Positions 14,300 through 20,338 of a DNA stretch of 24,711 bases are shown here, in pieces. Made by a program: the position numbers and the translations under genes. How positions within the stretch are numbered: the first letter of the stretch is position 1; each line of letters opens with the position of its first letter. Origin of the DNA: UBA4664 sp038244585 (lineage in GTDB: Bacteria > Patescibacteriota > Saccharimonadia > UBA4664); the NCBI GenBank assembly GCA_038244585.1, contig JBBRTI010000009.1:1-24711 (forward strand), in the 5' to 3' direction. The notes below the pieces were generated by a model. The model worked only from the letters and a program-made list of their open reading frames with translations, made no database searches and was not told the origin of the DNA.

Positions 14300-14776
14300 T
14301 AATTGCTGAGTTATGACAGGTTAGAGAAAAGTGATGGGCGGGGGATGTGGAGCTGTGCGCTCTACAGATCCCCCGCCCTTGCGGCATAACAGATGGTGCG
14401 AAATGACTCGCTTAGAAGCAGCGAGCTGCCGATTGAGACCCCTTGAGGTAACCCGTCGGCGCGGACTTGGGCGTCAACCCGTATTTGCCTGCATTTTAGG
14501 CATCTGAACGGTGTTGTACGGTCATGGCTTTGCAGCCGTCGCGCAACTACTCGTTCGCCTGTTGCAGTGCGTACTCCTTACAAGGAGAACTTTTAACAAG
14601 AGAGTTGGCTCCTAAGAGCCTACGGCGCTAGGCCGAAACGAAATCGAAAAGAACGCTGTTGAAACCACGCATTTTTTATCACCTACTTTCGTGGGATCGC
14701 GACTTGGTCGCGAAATACGGGCGATCTGACCGGTTGCACAGAGACATATTTCTGCCAACTGCCCGGATCTTTTTTT
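14300..14776 (+). ncRNA. Candidate large structured non-coding RNA, about 480 nt
   Basis: About 640 bases (14296-14940) hold no credible reading frame on either strand but are packed with hairpins: an 11+7-pair stem (14336-14378), CTCGCT/AGCGAG (14407-14425), TGCCT/AGGCA (14486-14502), CTCCT/AGGAG (14574-14587), GGCTC/GAGCC (14607-14620), TCGCGAC/GTCGCGA (14697-14713), and a plus-strand terminator ending at 14776. Loops and linkers on the plus strand are purine-rich (for example the GAAAC/GAAAAG region at 14634-14665), as expected of a folded RNA. I see no clear plus-strand promoter. The opposite orientation is possible: TTGACA at 14884-14889 on the minus strand, ending at 14272. It lacks the hallmarks of tmRNA, RNase P RNA, SRP RNA and group I/II introns. 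Confidence 0.45.
14723..14776 (+). terminator. Plus-strand terminator of the candidate RNA
   Basis: Nested stem segments GAT/ATC, CCGG/CCGG, TTG/CAA and CAGA/TCTG with small internal loops, followed at once by seven T residues (14770-14776). Nothing else on the plus strand explains a terminator here. Confidence 0.7.
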
Positions 14777-14940
14777 GAGGTGGCCGGCTAACCGAGGTCA
14801 TCCGGACGGGCAAAAAGCCATTTTCATGTCAATCGTCTACTTTTGAAGTAGATGTTTACCGTAGTAACATCTTACGCTTGCTCTGTCAATAGTTTGTATA
14901 ATCACACGTGCATCAGTGGACTTCGCAGCGGAATAGCGTG

Positions 14941-15726
14941 TTACGAGACGGAGGCGGTGCGAAGCGACAGGTTCTCCAGGCGATCCGCTTGCTGTAAGGC
15001 TATTCTGACCTCACGGCGTAACGAATCCAAACCATGGCGCGTAAGGCGGAAGCCGTCCATGGCGTCCCGCGGTACGTAGATTTCCAGATGCTTATGACCG
15101 TGCAAGTGCTCTACGATGGCCGGATAGCGGCCGGTCTTGGCGTCAATCGTCACGGTTTCGCCCCGCCACTCGCAGGTGAAATCAAAGCCGTGCAGGTCCT
15201 CATCGAGGGAGGCGTAGCGCGTTCCGCTCACGCCGGGCATGCCCATGAGGGCGGCGTGTAGGGCAATTTCCGATACCGCGCCGGTAATCTCGCCGTCGGT
15301 CCAGCGCTCGTGGCTGTGACTGGCCTCAACCAGGCACGCCGTCAACTCGTCGCGCGTAATGCCCTCACGGTGCGACTCAATGAATCCGCGCAGCAGGTGG
15401 TTGTACTCGCAGGCCGCGTGACGCAGCGTTTCATAGTGATGTCCCGTCGAAATACGCTCTTCGTGGGTCAACCTGCCGCTATGCAGGCGGTCGCGCTCGG
15501 AATCGAGCAGCTCCTGGTTGTGGGCCTGGAACCGGGAGCGAACCAGGACGGGCGCCAGGCTGGCCATAAGCGGGTCGTCACCGCGGGCGTAAGTATCCTG
15601 AATGCTGGCGGCGGCTTCGGACATGCCGTGGACATGGGCGAGGGCTTCGAGGTCAACCAGCAGCGCGTTGGCGTCGCTAACGACGGTACTGCTACGAGTC
15701 AAGATTTTGCTGCTTTGCATTAGCAT
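14941..15726 (-). CDS. Putative PD-(D/E)XK nuclease, paralogue B
   Basis: The 261-residue protein has an all-helical N-terminal part (1-130) and a C-terminal domain with a PD-(D/E)XK signature: Glu in a GAVSEIAL helix, Asp in HGFDF, and TIDAKTG twelve residues later. It is a paralogue of its upstream neighbour: both share an NHxLRxFIxSxR segment followed by TR, a G-I-x-GA-x-x-EI-x-L helix, the Asp strand and a DAK-(S/T)-G strand, and even the earlier D-x-PL segment. It starts at ATG 15726, 20 bases after the neighbour's stop; ATG 15720 is an alternative. It ends just before the gene-free RNA region. Role unknown; a defence or mobile-element nuclease is inference. Confidence 0.7.
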   Translation of the reverse strand: MLMQSSKILTRSSTVVSDANALLVDLEALAHVHGMSEAAASIQDTYARGDDPLMASLAPVLVRSRFQAHNQELLDSERDRLHSGRLTHEERISTGHHYETLRHAACEYNHLLRGFIESHREGITRDELTACLVEASHSHERWTDGEITGAVSEIALHAALMGMPGVSGTRYASLDEDLHGFDFTCEWRGETVTIDAKTGRYPAIVEHLHGHKHLEIYVPRDAMDGFRLTRHGLDSLRREVRIALQQADRLENLSLRTASVS

Positions 15727-15746
15727 TATGTGAAAATCTTACCAGT

Positions 15747-16631
15747 TTAACGCGACTGTTCAAAGACGGAAGTATCTGAGGCCTTCGCCGTATCCTGCCT
15801 GTGCTTTAGCGCCTTGGATAACGCAATATCAGCCTGAAATCCTGTTTTATCCAGCTCGTTGGCGGGCGCGTGAAAATGCTCGTCGATGATGCTCATATCA
15901 ACACCGATAACTAAGGTGATTCGGTTTTTGTCATTAACCCTGAAGTCAGATTCCTGTTTGCCAGACTTCGCGTCCAGGTAGATCCATTCGCCGGTATGCA
16001 CCAACTGACCGACGACATCGCCTCCCTCCGCATCTTGTTCGACGTCGCCGTATGTACCGCTACCCTTCCTGATTCCGCCCATTTTTTCAACGGCGTCTTT
16101 TAAGATAATTTCAGCTGCTGCGCCAGCGATAGACCCCGCGGCGGTAGATACTCGCCCTTCTCTAGCGCGCGTGTACCACGTCGTAAATTGAGTGCGTGTG
16201 AAGTTATCCCGCTGTGAATCAATAAAGTCACGCAAATAATGATTGCTTTGGACTTCGTATTTCAAAGCGTTCTCTTTGCTCCGCTCCTCGGTTCTGACTT
16301 CACTCTTGTCGCGGCCTGATTTACGTGCGAGGCTAAGCCTCAATCGGTTCAAATCATCTTGGCGGTCGTTATCTGTTGCTCCGCGCAACATGACGCGTGC
16401 GAAGTCCTTGAGCGGACCATCCGGTTCATTAGTAACGTATTTGTCAGCTGCCTCGTCCCGCGCCATTCGAGCCTCGTTTGTACGTCCCGCAGGAATGTTC
16501 TCAAATATCGACAAAAACCGGTCTTGATAATCGGCTGCGGTCACGATCTCACCGGTTCGCAACTGCGACAGCACCTCAGCTTGTGAAAATGCGTTGTCCC
16601 AGCTATCTTTTGGAACTTCTGAATAATTCAT
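15747..16631 (-). CDS. Putative PD-(D/E)XK nuclease, paralogue A
   Basis: The 294-residue protein is the first of the tandem pair. Its N-terminal 150 residues are charged and helical (many Asp, Arg, Glu); the C-terminal domain shows Glu in GAAAEIIL, Asp in a GGDVV turn and IYLDAKSGK, the expected acid-acid-Lys pattern of this nuclease fold. Matches to paralogue B extend through most of the length, so they arose by duplication. Its base composition is visibly more AT-rich than that of B, suggesting long divergence or separate origins. ATG 16631 is preceded at six bases by a weak TAGGCT box with TTGGCG 17 bases upstream. The two genes appear to form one operon. Confidence 0.7.
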   Translation of the reverse strand: MNYSEVPKDSWDNAFSQAEVLSQLRTGEIVTAADYQDRFLSIFENIPAGRTNEARMARDEAADKYVTNEPDGPLKDFARVMLRGATDNDRQDDLNRLRLSLARKSGRDKSEVRTEERSKENALKYEVQSNHYLRDFIDSQRDNFTRTQFTTWYTRAREGRVSTAAGSIAGAAAEIILKDAVEKMGGIRKGSGTYGDVEQDAEGGDVVGQLVHTGEWIYLDAKSGKQESDFRVNDKNRITLVIGVDMSIIDEHFHAPANELDKTGFQADIALSKALKHRQDTAKASDTSVFEQSR

Positions 16632-16637
16632 ACCCTA

Positions 16638-16666
16638 AGCCTAGCATTTTACGGACGTCGCGCCAA
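16638..16666 (-). promoter_or_regulatory. Weak promoter of the nuclease pair (leaderless type)
   Basis: Minus-strand TTGGCG (16661-16666), 17-base spacer, TAGGCT (16638-16643), then six bases to the ATG. A TAAAAT a few bases upstream is an alternative -10. Confidence 0.4.
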
Positions 16667-16675
16667 AAAAATTAT

Positions 16676-16713
16676 AAAAAGTAAATGACGGGCTTGCAGA
16701 GCAAGCCCGTCAT
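16676..16713 (-). terminator. Terminator of the 84-aa gene
   Basis: A 13-pair perfect stem (16685-16697 with 16701-16713) followed on the minus strand by TTTACTTTTT. The stop codon of the 84-aa gene (16710-16712) lies inside the stem. Confidence 0.85.
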
Positions 16714-16964
16714 GGGGCGGATAAGCCGCCGGAAGCGGCGTTGAGAATGGAGTAAACTGCCGTCGCTGTGAGCTCGATAAGCTCACTCCGTGGCATTGGG
16801 CTGTCGTCATAGCGGCTGTGGATTTCCTGCAGAAGGAGAGCGATTTCGGGGTTTTCAGTCGCCCGAATAAATTCTGCATTGTTGAGAAGTTCCTCAGAAC
16901 CGTCCAGGAGCTGGACGACAATCGCGATAACGTGTTCGCGGCTGACAATTGGTAGCGGTGACAC
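16710..16964 (-). CDS. Hypothetical helical protein, 84 aa
   Basis: Not recognised. Predicted all-helical: an Ile/Val-rich helix near residues 10-20 (REHVIAIVVQLL), an acidic-polar middle with ENPEIALLLQEIHSRY, and a last helix with ELIELTATAVYSILN, ending in a Gly/Ser/Ala tail. No Cys and no membrane segment. The start is GTG 16964 with a poor ribosome-binding site (a GGA seven bases up), so the start is uncertain. The gene has a near-perfect promoter (17015-17043) with a palindrome right at the predicted transcription start, so it is probably tightly regulated. A strong terminator closes it as a one-gene unit. Confidence 0.6.
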   Translation of the reverse strand: MSPLPIVSREHVIAIVVQLLDGSEELLNNAEFIRATENPEIALLLQEIHSRYDDSPMPRSELIELTATAVYSILNAASGGLSAP

Positions 16965-16986
16965 AGGGTTTTCCGTTCTGTCGCAG

Positions 16987-17011
16987 GTACGTACAATAAT
17001 ATTGTAGCTAC
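16987..17011. promoter_or_regulatory. Palindromic operator at the 84-aa gene start site
   Basis: Twelve-base arms 16987-16998 and 17000-17011 are inverted around one base with a single CG/GC exchange. The palindrome begins four bases downstream of the -10 box, covering the expected start site, a typical repressor position. One arm recurs exactly at 13329-13340. Confidence 0.6.
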
Positions 17012-17014
17012 AGA

Positions 17015-17043
17015 ACTATACTTGATTTACGCTATTCTGTCAA
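17015..17043 (-). promoter_or_regulatory. Consensus promoter of the 84-aa gene
   Basis: Minus-strand TTGACA (17038-17043), 17-base spacer, TATAGT (17015-17020). Confidence 0.85.
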
Positions 17044-17060
17044 GAGTTTATAGCTCGGCA

Positions 17061-17090
17061 AAAGAAAAACCCGCCCTGGAAATGGGCGGG
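17061..17090 (-). terminator. Terminator of the 189-aa gene
   Basis: CCCGCCC/GGGCGGG stem (17070-17076 with 17084-17090), seven-base loop, then TTTTTCTTTT on the minus strand. It lies 26 bases after the stop codon. Confidence 0.92.
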
Positions 17091-17115
17091 CTGGAACGGT
17101 GAAGGGCGACTGCGC

Positions 17116-17685
17116 TCAGATCTTAGGCGCGAATTCCTTCAGAATGTCCTGGAAATAGTTGGACCGCTCGTCGCAGGAGGTTGCTCGGAGCATGCGGGGC
17201 GTCTCGATCCCGATACTTATGCCGGGAGGCAGCTTGGCCCGGATGAGTGCGGCCGGCTTGCCGCCAGAGTGCACTAGATCCAGAACCTGGACGCGGAGGG
17301 CTTCGCACCGGGCCAAGGATTGGGCTTTGTTCATGAGGAACTCAATGGTGTCGAGCTGCTCGGCCCTAGCCACATCTTCCAGCGGCAGGCGCCCAAAGAA
17401 AATGGGTGTGCCTAGCAAGGTCTGAAAAGCCGGCGGCAAACCAGCCAAGAGACCCTTCGAAGTGGCTTCCTTCAAAACAAGCTTGCGGCGGTCGTTCAGG
17501 GGACCGTTAATTACCGGCTTCGGAACACTGTCACCATCGAACGCCTTGCTGCCGCCCTTCTGAGGCGGCTTGAGCAGCTTGTTGGGGTTGGGAACGTGCT
17601 TGCGATGCTCAATCTTGCGTTGCTCGGTGCGGCTAGGAACACGCGTAAGAAGTTCGCCGCTGCGGGTGACTCTGGTTCTGCCCAT
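17116..17685 (-). CDS. Hypothetical protein, 189 aa
   Basis: Not recognised. The first 75 residues are basic and probably disordered (RTRVTR, EQRKIEHRKH, KPPQKGGSK, NDRRK), and the remainder looks globular and helical, with LAGLPPAFQTLLGTP, an EFLMNKAQSLARCEALRVQV helix and a Pro/Gly turn. Two Cys residues are present without a CxxC pair. ATG 17685 has an AGGAG ribosome-binding site at six bases, a promoter at 17723-17752 and a strong terminator after it, so it is a self-contained unit at the island's right border, next to groEL. A basic tail joined to a folded domain recalls the 185-aa protein in design but not in sequence. Confidence 0.72.
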   Translation of the reverse strand: MGRTRVTRSGELLTRVPSRTEQRKIEHRKHVPNPNKLLKPPQKGGSKAFDGDSVPKPVINGPLNDRRKLVLKEATSKGLLAGLPPAFQTLLGTPIFFGRLPLEDVARAEQLDTIEFLMNKAQSLARCEALRVQVLDLVHSGGKPAALIRAKLPPGISIGIETPRMLRATSCDERSNYFQDILKEFAPKI

Positions 17686-17722
17686 ACCGACTCCTAAGAT
17701 GTAAAGGGACGACGATGGGGCG

Positions 17723-17752
17723 ATTATGTCACCTCCCGACCATGCGTGTAAA
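17723..17752 (-). promoter_or_regulatory. Promoter of the 189-aa gene
   Basis: Minus-strand TTTACA (17747-17752), 18-base spacer, CATAAT (17723-17728); leader about 30 bases. Confidence 0.65.
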
Positions 17753-17765
17753 ACCCTTACGTATC

Positions 17766-17791
17766 AAAAAGGACCCCGAAGGGTCCTTTTT
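17766..17791. terminator. groESL terminator
   Basis: GGACCC/GGGTCC stem (17771-17776 with 17781-17786) with a CGAA loop, flanked by A5 and T5. It ends the minus-strand groESL transcript 22 bases after the groEL stop and can act in both directions. Confidence 0.93.
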
Positions 17792-17813
17792 ACGAGCCGA
17801 GAGCGGAACGAAT

Positions 17814-19472
17814 TTAGTAATCCATCCCCATACCGCCCGGCATGCCGCCGGCGGCGGCCGGCTTGTCCTCGGGGATGTCGACGATAAGCGCCCCCATGGT
17901 CATGGCCGTACCGGCGATACTGACCGCGTTCTGGATAGCTTCGCGGGTGACCTTGGCAGGGTCCACGATGCCAGACGCCTTCAGCTGGGTCAACTTGTCC
18001 GGCGCGTTGACGTCGAAGCCGTAGCCCGGCTTGGCTGATTCAAGCACCTGGGCCAATTTGGCCTCGGCATTGAGGCCGGCGTTCTCCATCAGCTGCTTGA
18101 ACGGCTGCAGGAGGGCATTCTTTAATATCAGCTGTCCGGCGGCGGCTGAGCCCGCAACAGTTGTGGATGTTACATCGATTTTCTTGCTCAAATCCACCAG
18201 TGTGACGCCACCGCCAGGCACGATGCCTTCGGCCACGGCCGCTTTGGTAGCTGCCACGGCGTCCTCTACCCGGAACTTCTTCTCTTCAATTTCAGTTTCG
18301 GTCGCGCCGCCCACCTTGATGATGGCGACCTTGCCGGCCAAAGCTGCGACGCGCTTTTCCAGGTTCTCTTTGTCGTACTCGCTGGTCGCGTTTTCGGCCT
18401 GGGCGTGGATTTCTGAAATCCGGCTCTTAACGGCCTCAACGTCTCCGGCGCCTTCGATGATAGTTGTGTCATCTTTGCTGGCAATGACCTTGCGGGCCGA
18501 GCCCAGGTCCTCGATTGTCGCGCTGTCGAAGGTTAAGCCCTGCTCTTCACTGATGACATTGGCGCCGGTCAGGATAGCGATGTCCTGGAGCACGGCCTTA
18601 CGGCGGTCGCCGAAGGCGGGTGCCTTAATGGCTAGGGCGTTAAACACGCCCTTGAGGCGGTTCAGCACCAGCGTCGCCAGAGCGTCCCCGTCGACATCCT
18701 CGGCAATGATGACCAAATCCTTGCGTCCGGTCTGAGCGACTTTCTCGATAATCGGCAGAATCTCCTGAATCGAGCTGATTTTCTTGTCGGTGACCAAAAT
18801 CAGCGGCTTCTCGTAGACGGCCTCCATACGGGCGGGATCGGTCACCATATACTGGCTGACGTAACCACGGTCGATCTTGAAGCCCTCGACAATTTCGTGC
18901 TCCATTTCCAGACCCTGGCTCTGCTCGACGGTCACGGTGCCGTCTTCTCCGACCGCTTCGATAACGTCGGCGATGAGCTCACCGATGGCGGCGTCGCCAG
19001 CGCTGACAGTCGCGACCTGGGCAATCTTGGCCTTGTCTCCCGCTACCTGTTCGGTCATGGCAGCGACGTCACGCTGGGCTTGCTTGGTGGCCGCGTCCAG
19101 GCCCTTGCGAAGGTCCATCGGGTTGTGGCCGGCAACAATCATCTTGTTGGCTTCTTCCAGGATGTGGTAGGCCAGAACGGTGGAGGTAGTAGTGCCGTCG
19201 CCGACGGTGTCGTTGGTTTTTGACGCCGCCTGCTTCACTAGCTCAGCGCCGACGTTGTAGCCCAGGTTCGAGCCGTCCTTCTTGATTTCGATATCGACGG
19301 CCTTGGCAACGGTCACTCCGTCATGAGAGACGGTCGGGCCGCCATAGCTCTTTTGAATGACTACGTTGCGGCCCTTCGGACCCATGGTGACCTTAACTGC
19401 GTCATACAGCTCCTTGGCTCCGCCCAAAACGGCCGCGCGGGCCTCAGCGTCGTACAGAATTTTCTTTGCCAT
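17814..19472 (-). CDS. groEL: Chaperonin GroEL (Hsp60)
   Basis: GroEL forms the double-ring chamber that folds proteins with ATP and the GroES lid. The 552-residue protein is full length: the equatorial domain contains VTMGPKGRN near residue 30 and the ATP-site GDGTTT motif near residue 86, the apical and intermediate domains follow in order, and the C-terminus has the usual Gly/Met repeat ending MGMDY. ATG 19472 lies eight bases after the groES stop, and its AGGAG site overlaps that stop, so the two genes are cotranscribed and closely linked in translation. Expression is presumably controlled by HrcA through the CIRCE element upstream of groES. Confidence 0.98.
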   Translation of the reverse strand: MAKKILYDAEARAAVLGGAKELYDAVKVTMGPKGRNVVIQKSYGGPTVSHDGVTVAKAVDIEIKKDGSNLGYNVGAELVKQAASKTNDTVGDGTTTSTVLAYHILEEANKMIVAGHNPMDLRKGLDAATKQAQRDVAAMTEQVAGDKAKIAQVATVSAGDAAIGELIADVIEAVGEDGTVTVEQSQGLEMEHEIVEGFKIDRGYVSQYMVTDPARMEAVYEKPLILVTDKKISSIQEILPIIEKVAQTGRKDLVIIAEDVDGDALATLVLNRLKGVFNALAIKAPAFGDRRKAVLQDIAILTGANVISEEQGLTFDSATIEDLGSARKVIASKDDTTIIEGAGDVEAVKSRISEIHAQAENATSEYDKENLEKRVAALAGKVAIIKVGGATETEIEEKKFRVEDAVAATKAAVAEGIVPGGGVTLVDLSKKIDVTSTTVAGSAAAGQLILKNALLQPFKQLMENAGLNAEAKLAQVLESAKPGYGFDVNAPDKLTQLKASGIVDPAKVTREAIQNAVSIAGTAMTMGALIVDIPEDKPAAAGGMPGGMGMDY

Positions 19473-19480
19473 AATTTCTC

Positions 19481-19750
19481 CTAGCCTTTCACAACTGCGA
19501 GGACATCTTCCTCTTTGACAATAAGGTACTCTTCACCCTCGACTTTGAGGCGGTTTGAGCTGTATTCGGACTCGGCATGAACGATGCGGTCGCCGACTTT
19601 GACCTCTTTTACGTCTTTACCAACAGCCAGAACTTCGGCCAGCTGCGGTTTCTCCTTGGCCTTTTCGGCCAGCAGTATGCCTGACGCGGTTTTGGCCTCA
19701 GCTTCAACGGGACGCGCGACGATTCGGTCGGCTAACGGATGTAACTGCAT
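19481..19750 (-). CDS. groES: Co-chaperonin GroES (Hsp10)
   Basis: GroES is the seven-fold lid of the GroEL chamber. The 89-residue protein has the family start (LHPLADRIVARP), a mobile loop around residues 18-30 with KTASGILL and the closing VGDRIVHAESE and EEYLIVKEEDVLAV strands. It is slightly shorter than E. coli GroES (97). ATG 19750 has a strong AAGGAGG ribosome-binding site four bases upstream. It is the first gene of groESL. Confidence 0.97.
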   Translation of the reverse strand: MQLHPLADRIVARPVEAEAKTASGILLAEKAKEKPQLAEVLAVGKDVKEVKVGDRIVHAESEYSSNRLKVEGEEYLIVKEEDVLAVVKG

Positions 19751-19803
19751 GGGTCCTCCTTGGATTTAACATCACGAATCGCCACCCTTATTCAGAAATG
19801 ACG

Positions 19804-19831
19804 ATTCTAATAGTGATATTTTAGCACTCAA
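19804..19831 (-). promoter_or_regulatory. groESL promoter
   Basis: Minus-strand TTGAGT (19826-19831), 16-base spacer, TAGAAT (19804-19809). The -35 hexamer lies inside the CIRCE element, so HrcA binding would block polymerase. Confidence 0.7.
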
Positions 19832-19847
19832 TCATGAAGAGTGCTAG
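19821..19847. promoter_or_regulatory. CIRCE operator (HrcA binding site)
   Basis: TTAGCACTC (19821-19829), nine bases, GAGTGCTAG (19839-19847): 17 of 18 consensus positions, with the exact nine-base gap. It is the classical heat-shock operator of groESL and implies an hrcA gene elsewhere in the genome. Confidence 0.96.
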
Positions 19848-19931
19848 ATTTGATTTTTCCTCTAAGCGCACTGTGTTTTGTGTTATATCCGTCACTTTTA
19901 TATCTTTGAGGCCCCTGTGTATATTATGTAA

Positions 19932-19972
19932 TAGGTGAAAAATGTATCACCTCATGATACATTTTTCACCTA
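19932..19972. repeat. Perfect 18-bp inverted repeat between groES and the XRE gene
   Basis: Arms 19932-19949 and 19955-19972 are exact reverse complements with a five-base loop (CCTCA). Each arm has a central A5/T5 run. It lies 87 bases before the XRE gene and 181 bases before groES (minus strand). Apart from this repeat, CIRCE and the two promoters I see nothing in 19751-20059. It could be the operator of the XRE protein, a terminator or a recombination site. Confidence 0.75.
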
Positions 19973-20059
19973 CGGATCAAAGTAACAAGAGCAAAGGTAT
20001 CGATTTAGCAACCGATTACCTGGTCGAAATAGTACCTTCCCCCTAATAGAATAAAAATC

Positions 20060-20323
20060 ATGTACAACGAAGTTAAACCAACCTTAATCCAGCAAGCAGC
20101 GTCAGAAATTCGACGAAGGCGAGTATTTCTTAGCCTCTCTCAAGTAGAACTTGCTGCAATAGCCGGTACCAGCCGTGCAACAATCGCACGCATCGAGGCT
20201 GGCCAGGCCAATATTACAATTGAGCTATTTCAGACCATCACGAATGTTTTGAAACTCGATGTCTCAATTCGCCTTCGGCCCCGGCCGAACAGTCTAAGAA
20301 CCGAAACTAAGCCTAAGGAATAA
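20060..20323 (+). CDS. XRE-family helix-turn-helix regulator, 87 aa
   Basis: A Cro/C1-type DNA-binding domain spans about residues 8-70: the LSLSQVELAAIAGTSRATIARIEAG-type core in which QVELAAIAG is helix 2 and SRATIARIE is the recognition helix, then the helix with ITIELFQTITNVL. The VSIRLRPR ending resembles HipB-type antitoxins, whose last strand mediates dimerisation, but no HipA-type kinase or other toxin gene is adjacent. ATG 20060 lies seven bases after a TAGAAT box (20047-20052), so the mRNA is probably leaderless. The gene converges on the mutase with 15 bases between stop codons. The inverted repeat at 19932 is a candidate binding site. Confidence 0.88.
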   Translation: MYNEVKPTLIQQAASEIRRRRVFLSLSQVELAAIAGTSRATIARIEAGQANITIELFQTITNVLKLDVSIRLRPRPNSLRTETKPKE

Positions 20324-20338
20324 CTTCGAGTTCGCTAA

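Noticed and set aside
14300..14776. tmRNA or RNase P RNA
   Set aside because: No tRNA-like 3' end with T-loop and CCA, no tag frame, and no conserved GAGGAAAGTCC or ACAGAA-type core.
14884..14889. Minus-strand TTGACA as promoter for the structured RNA
   Set aside because: The -10 at 17 bases reads TACTAC, only half matching; kept as an alternative orientation rather than a called promoter.
12480..17700. Prophage or integrative element
   Set aside because: No integrase, terminase, capsid, transposase, direct repeats or tRNA insertion site seen.
2700..17700. CRISPR array in the hairpin-rich regions
   Set aside because: The hairpins differ in sequence and there are no regularly spaced direct repeats.
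17814..19472. Long plus-strand frames opposite groEL
   Set aside because: They are antisense shadows of groEL with low-complexity Ser/Ala/Pro composition and no ribosome-binding sites.
20060..20323. HipBA toxin-antitoxin system
   Set aside because: The XRE protein resembles HipB, but no toxin gene is adjacent on either side.
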